From Comamonadaceae bacterium (GTDB lineage: Bacteria > Pseudomonadota > Gammaproteobacteria > Burkholderiales > Burkholderiaceae_C), in the NCBI GenBank assembly GCA_947456305.1, contig CANGPN010000010.1:32001-77200 (forward strand): DNA of 45,200 nt. The letters are read 5' to 3'. The notes beneath the pieces were generated by a model. That model did not search any database and was not told the origin of the DNA. It saw only the letters and a program-made list of their open reading frames with translations. This document shows positions 7,979-15,774 of this stretch, in pieces. Every line of letters starts with the position of its first letter. The stretch's first letter is position 1. A program made the translations under genes and the position numbers.

Positions 7979-8350
7979 ATGGCAGATCAAGTCTCTTCTC
8001 CTAGCAGCCTGATTATTGGTGAGGGGGTTATGTTTACCGGTTCTATCCACGCGCCGGGTACAGCCAGTATCAATGGCACTGTCAACGGCGAAGTGATTGT
8101 TGCGGATTTGCAAATTGGTCCCAAAGGCAATGTCGCCGGCAAAATAGAAGCCAAGGTGATAGATGTGCACGGTGTTTTATCGGACAAGATTGTCTGCCAT
8201 GAGCACATCATGATTCATCGCAGCGGCAGTGTGTCTGGCCAACTTGATTATGCTGATATTGAAATCGAACGCGGCGGCCAGTTCAAAGGCACCATGATTC
8301 AGCACAATCAATCAATTAAAAACGGCGATACAGTCATACCCAAAAAATAA
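7979..8350 (+). CDS. Bactofilin (polymer-forming cytoskeletal protein), copy 1
   Basis: A 123-residue bactofilin. The right-handed beta-helix core is seen in the repeating turns SLIIGEGVMFTGSIHAPGTA, then GTVNGEVIVADLQIGPKGNV, then GKIEAKVIDVHGVLSDKI, ending in ADIEIERGGQFKGTM, the usual last rung. The start at 7979 has GAGG 6 bases upstream. Bactofilins polymerise without nucleotide and localise cell-wall or envelope machinery. It lies divergently from the zinc-ribbon/His-rich cluster across about 240 bases of AT-rich DNA, so shared regulation is plausible. A second bactofilin is at 14157. Family call is firm; the partner is unknown. Confidence 0.93.
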   Translation: MADQVSSPSSLIIGEGVMFTGSIHAPGTASINGTVNGEVIVADLQIGPKGNVAGKIEAKVIDVHGVLSDKIVCHEHIMIHRSGSVSGQLDYADIEIERGGQFKGTMIQHNQSIKNGDTVIPKK

Positions 8351-8504
8351 AAACCGTTTTTTTTAGTCACACTGGGCCAAATAATTAACCAAAAACAACT
8401 CAATTTATTTGCCTTGTACATTTTTCCCTACTTTTTTTAGAATTTTGTCATCCGGTTGGCGGGGTGCTTCGTTATCTATCTCAAGATTGTTAACGGACCC
8501 ATTT

Positions 8505-8699
8505 ATGTATAAGTCTCTTCAACTGCAAACGGATGGCAATAGCGCCGAAATTGACCGCCGCTATCAGTATGTTCCCTCAGAGCACACGCCCATCCGCAAT
8601 ACTTTTGAGCGCATCAGAACTCAGTTGGCCCAAGAGGCCGAGCAAAAAAGCCGACCGGTGTCCCGCTTGTACTCCAGTTTGCGCGCGGTTAAGGCTTAA
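8505..8699 (+). CDS. Small protein of unknown function (64 aa)
   Basis: A 64-residue hydrophilic, helical-looking protein (MYKSLQLQTDGNSAEI at the start, SRLYSSLRAVKA at the end) rich in Arg, Gln, Ser and Glu, without signal peptide or cysteine. The ATG at 8505 is chosen because upstream codons in the frame look non-coding; no clear ribosome-binding site is visible, only a weak ACGGA. It sits 155 bases after the bactofilin and 38 bases before yaeQ on the same strand. No family is recognised, and it may not be a real gene, although its composition is gene-like. Confidence 0.5.
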   Translation: MYKSLQLQTDGNSAEIDRRYQYVPSEHTPIRNTFERIRTQLAQEAEQKSRPVSRLYSSLRAVKA

Positions 8700-8737
8700 G
8701 TAATATATATCTTGATCTGTGACGACTATGATTCGTC

Positions 8738-9298
8738 ATGGCACTCAAATCTACCGTATACAAAGCTCAATTACAAATTGCAGACATAGACAACAGCTAT
8801 TACGCAGACCACGCGCTCACTTTGGCCCGTCACCCCAGCGAAACCGACGAGCGTATGATGATCAGACTGGCCGCTTTGTCACTTAACGCCTACCAATTGA
8901 ACGCCGTCTGCCAAGGTGATGGTGTGCTTGCATTTGGTGCGGGTTTATCTGATCCTGACGACCCTGATGTATCCCTCACCGATTTCACCGGCCGCAAACG
9001 ACTATGGATAGAGGTTGGTCAGCCAGACGACAAGGTTTTACAGCGAGCAGGAAGCAAATCCGACAGTGTGCTGGTCTATGCATTTTCTTCATCAGCCGAC
9101 ATCTGGTGGCGCGGTATTGAAAATAAATTGCACCGCCAATCCAAGCTAGGAGTGGTGAGAATTCCGCATGAAGCCTCGTTGGCCATGGCGGCCATGGCAG
9201 AACGCAGCATGCAATTACAAGTCACCATACAAGAGTCCGGTATGACGCTCAGTTCGGGCCGCGGCAGTGTGCATTTCGAGCCCCGTATCTGGCGCTAG
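8738..9298 (+). CDS. yaeQ: YaeQ family protein
   Basis: A 186-residue YaeQ protein. Family features are the start MALKSTVYKAQLQIADID, the stretch LTLARHPSETDERMMIRLAA, the central WIEVGQPDDK and the ending LQVTIQESGMTLSSG followed by EPRIW. Length matches the family (about 180). YaeQ has a compact fold distantly like restriction-endonuclease folds, and its cellular role is not settled; early claims of an RfaH-like role were not generally upheld. It precedes the quinone oxidoreductase gene by 47 bases, possibly in one transcript. Confidence 0.93.
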   Translation: MALKSTVYKAQLQIADIDNSYYADHALTLARHPSETDERMMIRLAALSLNAYQLNAVCQGDGVLAFGAGLSDPDDPDVSLTDFTGRKRLWIEVGQPDDKVLQRAGSKSDSVLVYAFSSSADIWWRGIENKLHRQSKLGVVRIPHEASLAMAAMAERSMQLQVTIQESGMTLSSGRGSVHFEPRIWR

Positions 9299-9345
9299 CA
9301 AGGTGCTATCCTCATTCTTCAATATTCAATTAAACAAGGCCTGTC

Positions 9346-10344
9346 ATGACTATTTCTATGCGCTACATCGAACACGGTAAGGGCGGAGAGCCGGATGTGA
9401 TGCATTTGTCGCAGATGGCAGCCCCTCAGGCGGGTCCGGGCGAGGTGTTGATCAAGGTAGCTTATGCCGGTGTAAACCGGCCTGATTGTTTGCAACGTAG
9501 CGGCCGTTACCCGCCGCCGCCCGGCGCTTCTCCTGTGCTGGGTTTAGAGGCCTCAGGCCATGTTGTTGCCTTAGGCGAAGGTGTGACTCAGTGGAAAGTT
9601 GGCGATGCGGTGTGCGGTTTGGCCAATGGCGGTGCCTATGCCGAGTACGTGTCGATTCCGCACGGACAGGTGTTGCCGGTGCCCAAGGGCTTGTCCTTGC
9701 TGCAAGCGGCGGCATTGCCCGAAAACTATTTCACCGTTTGGACCAATGTGTTCCAACGCGGGCGATTGCAGTCTGGTGAAACATTTCTGGTTCACGGCGG
9801 TTCATCGGGCATAGGTTTGACAGCAATTCAGTTGGCCAAGGCTTTTGGAGCCCGCGTAATGTGTACAGTCGGCAATTCAGACAAGGTAGAGGCATGTCTG
9901 CAAGCCGGTGCAGATATCGCAATCAATTACCGTACCCAGGATTTTGTCGATGAAGCTTTGGCTGCAACCGCACAACAAGGTGTGAACATCATTTTGGACA
10001 TGGTCGGCGGTGACTACATGCAGCGCAATTTAAAAACGCTGGCTGTCGACGGTCGTCTGGTTCAGATCGCTTTTTTGCAACCGTCCAAAACCGAAGTTGA
10101 TTGGATAAGCTTGATGGTAAAGCGCTTGACTTTCACGGGCTCTACTTTGCGTCCGCGCAGCGTAGCCGACAAAGCGCACATGTCTGCTGAACTCAAGCAA
10201 AACGTCTGGCCCTTGATTGAGCGCGGACTATGCCTGCCGGTGATTCACCAGGTGTTTGAGTTGGATCAGGTGGTGCAAGCCCATGCGTTGATGGAGTCTT
10301 CTGCTCACATAGGAAAAATCATGTTGAAAGTTGCTGGAGAGTAA
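9346..10344 (+). CDS. NAD(P)H-quinone oxidoreductase, zinc-independent MDR family (PIG3-like)
   Basis: A 332-residue medium-chain reductase without the zinc-binding cysteines of alcohol dehydrogenases. Visible features: the N-terminal GroES-like domain (GEVLIKVAYAGVNRPDCLQR, then PVLGLEASGHV), the cofactor loop HGGSSGIGLTAIQLAKAFGA near residue 150, and the end HIGKIMLKV. The motif NRPDCLQRSGRYPPPPGAS is typical of the PIG3/TP53I3-type quinone reductases. It transfers electrons from NADPH to quinones or similar small carbonyls in the cytoplasm. AAGG lies upstream of the ATG. Exact substrate is not readable from sequence. Confidence 0.9.
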   Translation: MTISMRYIEHGKGGEPDVMHLSQMAAPQAGPGEVLIKVAYAGVNRPDCLQRSGRYPPPPGASPVLGLEASGHVVALGEGVTQWKVGDAVCGLANGGAYAEYVSIPHGQVLPVPKGLSLLQAAALPENYFTVWTNVFQRGRLQSGETFLVHGGSSGIGLTAIQLAKAFGARVMCTVGNSDKVEACLQAGADIAINYRTQDFVDEALAATAQQGVNIILDMVGGDYMQRNLKTLAVDGRLVQIAFLQPSKTEVDWISLMVKRLTFTGSTLRPRSVADKAHMSAELKQNVWPLIERGLCLPVIHQVFELDQVVQAHALMESSAHIGKIMLKVAGE

Positions 10345-10435
10345 AAACACTTCTCTGTTTTTGCCGTGTAAGCTTAAGTGAGCATTGCTTGTTTATTTGA
10401 ACACTGACTCGAGCTCTTTTTTGAAATACATTCCC

Positions 10436-10954
10436 ATGAATGCACCAAAATCATCGTTGATGTTGCTGATTTTGCTCAGTCTTTTGGCTGTGCACAGTCA
10501 AGCTGAAGAAAAACACGCGGCCCATTCGCATGGCCTAGGCACGCTGGAAATCGCCGTCGACGGCAAAATGGTCAAAGGCAATTTTGAAATACCTATGGAA
10601 AGCTTGCTGGGCCACGAGTACCTGCCGCGCAGTGCAGCAGAAAAAAAAGCCTTGGCCGATCTGCAAGCAGCGGCCTCCAAGGCTTCTTATTTCGTCAGCT
10701 TTCCTGCGGCGGCCGAATGCAAAGAAAAATCCCTTACCGCCGAATCCGCCATGTTTGCGGGTAAAAAGTCTGAGCATTCAGATTTAGATGTCGATTTTGA
10801 ATTTGAATGCGCCAAGCCCCAGGCTTTGAACCAGATCGAATTCCCGCTGTTTGCCAAACACCCGCGACTCGGCAGCCTGAAAGTTGACCTGGCCGGACCC
10901 AAAGGCCAAAAGTCTTTGACGGTCAAAGCCAAAGATCCGGTGTTGCGCTGGTGA
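10436..10954 (+). CDS. DUF2796 / ZrgA-like periplasmic protein, putative zinc-binding
   Basis: A 172-residue exported protein. The signal peptide is residues 1-23 (ending AVHSQA), followed by KHAAHSHGLGTLEIAVDGKM, the conserved DUF2796 start with His27, His30 and His32. Two cysteines (ECKEK and FECAKP) flank KSEHSDLDVDFEFE. In many relatives the segment before the second Cys is a long His/Asp/Glu-rich loop; here only one His remains. The family is linked to zinc starvation in Vibrio and Pseudomonas (the PA4063-PA4066 operon has the same gene content as I recall it). No Zur-box-like sequence is evident in the upstream bases. Its stop overlaps the next gene's GTG start by 4 bases. Start ATG 10436 is chosen for the signal peptide. 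Confidence 0.85.
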   Translation: MNAPKSSLMLLILLSLLAVHSQAEEKHAAHSHGLGTLEIAVDGKMVKGNFEIPMESLLGHEYLPRSAAEKKALADLQAAASKASYFVSFPAAAECKEKSLTAESAMFAGKKSEHSDLDVDFEFECAKPQALNQIEFPLFAKHPRLGSLKVDLAGPKGQKSLTVKAKDPVLRW

Positions 10955-11640
10955 ACACTGCAGCCATTCATCTTTCTCAGCTAAGCCACGCTTGGCCTCA
11001 GCAACCGCCGTTGTTTCATATTGATGAACTGACCCTGCCTCAAGGCAAACATTTGTTCATTCAAGGCCCTAGCGGCTGCGGTAAAAGCACATTGCTTTCT
11101 TTGCTCGCAGGTGTGCAAGCTGTGCAATCAGGTGTGTGCGAAGTGCTGGGCCGGGACATGGGCCGTTTGTCTGATGTGGAGCTCGACCGTCTGCGTGGCG
11201 ACCACATGGGCGTGATATTTCAGCAATTCAATTTGCTTTCTTACTTGGACGTGCAGGCCAATGTATTGATGCCCACACGACTTTTTCCCAGCCGGGCTGC
11301 GGCATCCGCGCGCGTCTGGGGGAGTCCGGTTGAACAAGCCAAGGCATTGGCACAGGCGCTAGGTTTGGGTGAAAAAATGTGGCGTCAGCCGATCAACCAG
11401 TTGTCGGTTGGTCAGCAACAGCGCGTGGCAGCAGTGCGGGCATTGATGGGCGCGCCTGATCTGGTGATTGCCGATGAACCTACATCGGCACTCGACGACG
11501 CCAGACAACTCGAATTTTTAGACCTGTTGTTGCAAACCGCAGACCAGCAAAACACCAGCGTCATCATGGTCAGCCATAACGAACGCTTGGCTCAACGCTT
11601 TGACCAGGTATTTGAAATGTTCGCTGGAGGCACACCATGA
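10951..11640 (+). CDS. ABC transporter ATP-binding protein, LolD/MacB type
   Basis: A 229-residue ABC ATPase starting at a GTG that overlaps the previous stop (GTGA). Walker A is GPSGCGKST, the Q-loop lies in VIFQQFNLL, the signature is LSVGQQQR, Walker B is LVIADEPTSALDD and the switch His is in IMVSHNE. It pairs with the FtsX/MacB-type permease encoded immediately downstream (4-base overlap). Such mechanotransmission transporters work on periplasmic or lipoprotein cargo rather than importing through the membrane. With DUF2796 and DUF3299 neighbours it is probably part of a metal-related envelope system. Confidence 0.93.
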   Translation: MNTAAIHLSQLSHAWPQQPPLFHIDELTLPQGKHLFIQGPSGCGKSTLLSLLAGVQAVQSGVCEVLGRDMGRLSDVELDRLRGDHMGVIFQQFNLLSYLDVQANVLMPTRLFPSRAAASARVWGSPVEQAKALAQALGLGEKMWRQPINQLSVGQQQRVAAVRALMGAPDLVIADEPTSALDDARQLEFLDLLLQTADQQNTSVIMVSHNERLAQRFDQVFEMFAGGTP

Positions 11641-12935
11641 GTCTGTGGATGTCGCTCGCCTGGCACAGCGCCTGGTCACGTCGCTTCGCGCTGGCACTGG
11701 TGACTGTGTCAGTCAGCGTCTCTGTGTTGATTCTGCTAGGCGTGCAGCAATTGCGCGAAGACGCCAGACGCAGTTTTTCCAACGCCTTGAGCGGTGTAGA
11801 TTTGATTGTCGGCCCGCGCGGCAGCGCCACCGAGTTGATGCTCTACAGCGTGTTTCAAATCGGCAGGCCCTCGCGCAACATGGGTATCAGTGGTTATGAA
11901 GAGATACTGCGCATGCCTCAAGTTCGTTGGGCGGTGCCGATTCAGCTTGGCGATTCTTACAAAGGCCATCCGGTGTTGGGCACCACACCGACGCTGTTCA
12001 CTGAATTCAAAAGCCAGGGCAAAGGTTTGCAATGGGCTCAGGGCCATGCATTTGCCAATCCTTTAGACAAGCCGGACGCCATGTCAGAGGTTGTTTTGGG
12101 CGCTGAAGTGGCCAAACGTTTTGGTCACAATGTCGGTGACAAACTGGTGCTCACCCACGGTGCCGGGGGCGGTCCCGGCGACACCGATCACGATGACCAT
12201 CCGTTGACGATTGTCGGCATTCTGGCGGCCACTGGTGCACCTATTGACCGTACCGTGTTACTCAACCTGGAAGGCTTCGAAGCCATGCACCAGGGTTGGG
12301 GCATGGGTATATCGCCTCAGGCACTGAAATCCGCCGCAGCGGCATTGCCCGAAACGCTCAATCCCAAAGACTTGCAACCCGTCAGTTTGTCGGCTGTGTG
12401 GGTTGGCTTGCACAACCGCTCTGAAGTATTTTCTGTGCGTCGCAAGATTGAGAGTTTTAACCGCGATCCGTTGATGGCTGTTTTACCTGGCGTCGCGTTG
12501 GACGAGTTATGGCAGGTGGTCAAAGTGCTGGAAAACAGCCTGGTGCTGATTGGTGCATTGGTCGCCGTCAGTGCCATGCTAAGTGTGGCCGCCGTTTTAT
12601 TGGTGGCCATGAGCGGCCGTCGCAAAGAGTTGGCTATTTTGCGGGCTATGGGTGCTGCACCTCGCGCGTTGCTGGGTTTTGTATTGCTTGAGTCCGTGTT
12701 GGTGTGTCTACTCGGTATAGTCTGCGGATACGCTGTCAGTCAGTTGCTGATGTGGGGCGCCCAAGACGCACTGCGTACCGGTTTCGGCATCATGGTCCAA
12801 CCCGGTTTGCCTTCCGTTGAAAGTCTGGCGAGTCTGGCGGCTTTGTTCAGTGTGGCAGTTCTGGCCAGTTTAATGCCCGCCTGGCGGGCATACCGATTGT
12901 CGCTGATGGATGGTTTGCATCCACCGGCGCTTTGA
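11637..12935 (+). CDS. ABC transporter permease, FtsX/MacB family
   Basis: A 432-residue membrane protein with the type VII ABC layout: an N-terminal membrane helix (LALVTVSVSVSVLILLGVQQ, about residues 18-37), a large periplasmic domain (about 40-290) with the MacB-like GPRGSATELMLYSVFQIG and VGIL segments, and three C-terminal helices (ENSLVLIGALVAVSAML, then LLGFVLLESVLVCLLGIVCG, then LAALFSVAVLASLMP) ending ARRAYRLSLMDGL-like as AWRAYRLSLMDGL. A His/Asp cluster (DTDHDDH) lies in the periplasmic part and could contact metal. It overlaps the ATPase gene by 4 bases and the DUF3299 gene by 1 base (TGATG). Confidence 0.92.
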   Translation: MSLWMSLAWHSAWSRRFALALVTVSVSVSVLILLGVQQLREDARRSFSNALSGVDLIVGPRGSATELMLYSVFQIGRPSRNMGISGYEEILRMPQVRWAVPIQLGDSYKGHPVLGTTPTLFTEFKSQGKGLQWAQGHAFANPLDKPDAMSEVVLGAEVAKRFGHNVGDKLVLTHGAGGGPGDTDHDDHPLTIVGILAATGAPIDRTVLLNLEGFEAMHQGWGMGISPQALKSAAAALPETLNPKDLQPVSLSAVWVGLHNRSEVFSVRRKIESFNRDPLMAVLPGVALDELWQVVKVLENSLVLIGALVAVSAMLSVAAVLLVAMSGRRKELAILRAMGAAPRALLGFVLLESVLVCLLGIVCGYAVSQLLMWGAQDALRTGFGIMVQPGLPSVESLASLAALFSVAVLASLMPAWRAYRLSLMDGLHPPAL

Positions 12936-13528
12936 TGCAGGAGTTACCCGTGTTCAGTTTTCAAACCCCATTGGCACGTCGACACGCCATGTTCATGTTG
13001 GCGGCACTGGCCTCAGCTGGTTTAAGCCGCGCCGAATCCGAGGTCTATAAAACCATCGATTGGAACGATCTCATGCCTGACCCATGGGTCAAGGAAATGA
13101 CTAAGGATATGGCGGCCATGAGCAAGTTGTCTTATCTGCAGGATTCCAGTGATGAAGCAACCAAGGCCATGAGCGCTATTCGAAAAAAACTGGATGAAGC
13201 CCCGATTGTGAAAACGCAGCTGAATAAGAAAGTACGCATACCAGGTTATGCCGTGCCCTTGGATGCCGAGCGCTCTGACAAACGTGAGTTTTTGCTGGTG
13301 CCGTATTTCGGGGCCTGCATACACACGCCACCGCCGCCCGCCAACCAGATCGTGTTGGTACGCCCGACCGCCCAAAGCAAAATCAAAAAAATGCCCGAGT
13401 CTATGGACGTGTTGTGGGTGGAAGGTGAATTAAAAGAAGGCCGCGTCAGTACTGGTCAGGGCGTCAGCGGTTATTTGTTGGAAGCTGTCAGCATCGCCCC
13501 TTATGAAAACAAGCCGGTCAAGCGCTGA
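12935..13528 (+). CDS. DUF3299 exported protein
   Basis: A 197-residue protein with an N-terminal signal region (ARRHAMFMLAALASAGLSRA); the double Arg is not followed by the full Tat consensus, so Sec export is equally likely. The conserved DUF3299 features are IDWNDLMPDPW, KVRIPGYAVPLD, FLLVPYFGACIHTPPPPANQ and the C-terminal SGYLLEAVSI. The CIHTPPPPANQ motif, with Cys and His, looks like an active or metal site. DUF3299 proteins commonly follow this kind of ABC transporter pair. The ATG at 12935 overlaps the permease stop by one base; TTG 12932 is the only nearby alternative. Biochemical role unknown. Confidence 0.88.
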   Translation: MQELPVFSFQTPLARRHAMFMLAALASAGLSRAESEVYKTIDWNDLMPDPWVKEMTKDMAAMSKLSYLQDSSDEATKAMSAIRKKLDEAPIVKTQLNKKVRIPGYAVPLDAERSDKREFLLVPYFGACIHTPPPPANQIVLVRPTAQSKIKKMPESMDVLWVEGELKEGRVSTGQGVSGYLLEAVSIAPYENKPVKR

Positions 13529-13560
13529 CCTACAATAGCTCATTATTTGAATTTTGAAGT

Positions 13561-14133
13561 ATGGAATCCACGGACCCTAAAGAACTTGCTGAAGCGGCTA
13601 ACAACCCGTTCAAAACATACTGCGCTTTGCAGGTATCGGTTATTGCCATGGTTTTGGCGGTGTGCAGTATGGGCGGCAGCAATACAGGCAAAGACGCCAC
13701 CATGAACAATATTCTGGCGTCGAATACTTACTCGTTCTACCAGGCCAAAAGTGTTCGCCAGACCCAGTACAAACTTGCCGCTGACCAGCTTGAAATTCAG
13801 TTGAACTCAGACAAATTGACCCCGGCAGCCAAGACATTGCTGCAAGACAAGCTGACGGCCTACAAAAAAACCATTGATCGCTACGAGTCCGAGCCTGAAA
13901 ACGGTGAAGGCAAAAAAGAACTCATGGTTAAAGCCAAAGAATTCGAACATGAACGCGACACAGCGCTAAAAAAAGACCCATGGTTTGATTACGCTGAAGG
14001 TTTGCTGCAACTGGCAATTGTGCTGACTTCGGTGGCTATCATCACCGGGCGGCCCGCCATGGCCTATGTATCATTACTGCTGGGTATAGTCGGTTTGTTT
14101 TGTACGCTCAACGGATATTTCCTTTTTTTCTAA
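13561..14133 (+). CDS. DUF4337 membrane protein
   Basis: A 190-residue protein with one N-terminal hydrophobic segment (TYCALQVSVIAMVLAVCSMG) and two at the C-terminus (LLQLAIVLTSVAIITG and AYVSLLLGIVGLFCTLNGYF). Between them is a charged helical region. The motifs NTYSFYQAKSVRQTQYKLAA and PWFDYAEGLLQLAIVL match the DUF4337 family, whose function is unknown. It is followed 23 bases later by the second bactofilin gene on the same strand, so the two are probably co-transcribed, and a role in anchoring bactofilin at the membrane is a reasonable but untested inference. Confidence 0.85.
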   Translation: MESTDPKELAEAANNPFKTYCALQVSVIAMVLAVCSMGGSNTGKDATMNNILASNTYSFYQAKSVRQTQYKLAADQLEIQLNSDKLTPAAKTLLQDKLTAYKKTIDRYESEPENGEGKKELMVKAKEFEHERDTALKKDPWFDYAEGLLQLAIVLTSVAIITGRPAMAYVSLLLGIVGLFCTLNGYFLFF

Positions 14134-14156
14134 CACTCCCCCACTGAAAGACGTTT

Positions 14157-14570
14157 ATGGCAACCAATATGGATCAATCCAATAACCTCGTGATTGGTAA
14201 TGGCGTGACATTCAAAGGAACCTTGAATGTGCCCAAAAAAGCCACCATCTACGGCACGGTGGATGGCGAATTGACCGCTGAGGAAATTTTTATCGGTCAG
14301 TCAGGAAAAATCACCGGCAAAGTTACTGCACGCAGCATTGAAGTCGAGGGTGAATTACACCAGGTAATTCATTGTCGTGACCATTTGCACATTCGCGCAT
14401 CCGGAAAGGTGTCGGGCAAACTGGAATATTCACAAATTCAGATCGAGCGCGGCGGCGAGTTTCGCGGGGAAATGCAGCAAGTCGGCGCTGCGCCTGTTTA
14501 CCCGTCTGCCACACCTGTCATGGCAGCGCCCAAGCCGGCTGCACCTGTGCCAGGCAAAGAGGCTAGTTAA
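14157..14570 (+). CDS. Bactofilin, copy 2
   Basis: A 137-residue bactofilin paralogous to the gene at 7979. Matching rungs are NLVIGNGVTFKGTLNVPKKA, GTVDGELTAEEIFIGQSGKI, GKVTARSIEVEGELHQVI and SQIQIERGGEFRGEM. It differs by a 27-residue Ala/Pro-rich C-terminal tail (PVYPSATPVMAAPKPAAPVP), probably disordered and a site for partner binding. Its last 8 bases overlap the convergent gene at 14563. Having two bactofilins of different tails suggests separate sites of action or co-polymers. Confidence 0.93.
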   Translation: MATNMDQSNNLVIGNGVTFKGTLNVPKKATIYGTVDGELTAEEIFIGQSGKITGKVTARSIEVEGELHQVIHCRDHLHIRASGKVSGKLEYSQIQIERGGEFRGEMQQVGAAPVYPSATPVMAAPKPAAPVPGKEAS

Positions 14571-14991
14571 TCTTTTTTTCACAAGGACCTTGTGCTGAAG
14601 CTCTCATGCACAGGCAGCTGAAGTTGTATGACTTCACATCCTTTTTTTCTATCCCACGGATGCTGGTGCGTCGCACAGCATCCGCCGGAACATAGAGCTT
14701 TGGGTCAAAGCCCTGGACACGTTTTTTCCCGTCCTTGAATTCGAAATTAGCCCCTATGCAAAATACCGGGGCGTTCAATTTATTGTTGATCTCAAACAGC
14801 ATCAATCCCGGGTCATCGTTTGACCAACCAGATTGCATGCTGAGTTGTTTGAGTTCAGCGGTTGTCAGTTCCGACTGTTTGAGCGTCGGGGCGCTGGATA
14901 TCAAGCCCATCGCTTGAACCTGTGCCCCGCAGCACAGCCCTATAAAAATCCCGGTCAATGCGGGTAAAAAACACCAACTACTTTTTCGCAT
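14563..14991 (-). CDS. Exported protein of unknown function (142 aa)
   Basis: A 142-residue protein with a signal peptide (WCFLPALTGIFIGLCCGAQV then QA, cleavage near residue 27). The mature part has no family that I recognise. Visible pieces are the conserved-looking PVFCIGANFEFKDGKKR, a region with VPADAVRRTSIRGIEKKDVK and a cysteine-rich end (YNFSCLCMRASAQGPCEKK), suggesting disulfides in the periplasm. The phrase GANFEF followed by VPADAVR suggests a small beta-sandwich, but this is a guess. It is convergent with bactofilin 2, overlapping it by 8 bases, and it has an isolated promoter region upstream in the short gap to 15018. Confidence 0.75.
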   Translation of the reverse strand: MRKSSWCFLPALTGIFIGLCCGAQVQAMGLISSAPTLKQSELTTAELKQLSMQSGWSNDDPGLMLFEINNKLNAPVFCIGANFEFKDGKKRVQGFDPKLYVPADAVRRTSIRGIEKKDVKSYNFSCLCMRASAQGPCEKKIN

Positions 14992-15017
14992 AGCTGATGA
15001 TTTTAAATAACAAGCGG

Positions 15018-15704
15018 CTAAAGCAGAGGCAATATGTCCTTGAGGTTATTTCCGCTGTGGCTGGGGCGCGGGCCCAGGGTCTCAAATGGCAGACCCTGGC
15101 GGTTGACCCAGAAACTTTTAAAACCAAACCAGGTCGCCCCTAAAGCGTCCCAGCTGTTACTGGAGACAAACAGAACTTCCCGCACATCCACAGGGTAATG
15201 CGAAGCTACCAGGCCGTAGCTTTGCGGCGTGGTTTTGAATTGCCGCACCTCATCAACCGATAACACCTTGTCTATCAAGCCGGTCATACCGGCGCTATTG
15301 ACGGCGGAATGCAGCATCTCAGGGCTGCCGTTAGACAAGATCGCGCAACGCATACCGTTGCTTTGCAGGGTTTGCAAAACCTCTAGATTCTCAGGAAAAG
15401 CATCAAGGTGAGAGTACTGGTCCATCAACTGTTTCTGCCTTGTCGGGGTGAGTTCAAGCTGCAGCCGCTGACAAGCGTATTGCAAGGCCAGTCGGGTCAA
15501 ATCCCAGAATGACTGGTAGTGTCTGCTGCCTAAGGGGTTGAGCGGGTCGCTTAAAGAAACCAGTCGGCTGTATTCAATTTGCTTGTCACGCCATAAGACC
15601 GACAAGGCCGCTCCCTGGCCGGGAAACAGTGATTCCGCCAGCGTACCCACGGAGTACACATCAAACAGCGTTCCATAGGCGTCAAACACCACCAATCGAA
15701 TCAT
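15018..15704 (-). CDS. Haloacid dehalogenase, type II (L-2-haloacid dehalogenase family)
   Basis: A 228-residue HAD hydrolase. The nucleophile is Asp8 in VVFDAYGTLFD; LWRDKQIEYSRL, ILSNGSPEML, LSVDEVRQFKTTPQSYGL and FVSSNSWDALGA line up with the L-2-haloacid dehalogenase (L-DEX) sequence throughout, including the SSNxWD site. The motif III lysine (QFKTTP) is kept, although the usual KPxP is KTTP. It would hydrolyse short 2-haloalkanoic acids to hydroxy acids in the cytoplasm, but physiological substrates of such chromosomal copies are often unknown. It stands alone on the minus strand, divergent from aroQ. Confidence 0.92.
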   Translation of the reverse strand: MIRLVVFDAYGTLFDVYSVGTLAESLFPGQGAALSVLWRDKQIEYSRLVSLSDPLNPLGSRHYQSFWDLTRLALQYACQRLQLELTPTRQKQLMDQYSHLDAFPENLEVLQTLQSNGMRCAILSNGSPEMLHSAVNSAGMTGLIDKVLSVDEVRQFKTTPQSYGLVASHYPVDVREVLFVSSNSWDALGATWFGFKSFWVNRQGLPFETLGPRPSHSGNNLKDILPLL

Positions 15705-15762
15705 TCTTTGCTCCTTTTGCTGCTGTACCGGCTTGCGTATCCGTATTTGTAGAGCCTCATCG

Positions 15763-15768
15763 TATACT
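15763..15768 (+). promoter_or_regulatory. Possible -10 box placed for a leaderless aroQ transcript
   Basis: TATACT lies 6 bases before the aroQ ATG at 15775, so transcription starting the usual 6-8 bases downstream would begin at or beside the ATG. No ribosome-binding site is visible upstream of the ATG. A good -35 at 16-18 bases is not visible, so confidence is low. Confidence 0.3.
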
Positions 15769-15774
15769 TAATTG

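Noticed and set aside
8318-8361. Possible terminator hairpin at the end of bactofilin copy 1
   Set aside because: The stem is only 8 pairs, mostly A-T, across a 28-base loop; the T run is present but the structure is too weak to call.
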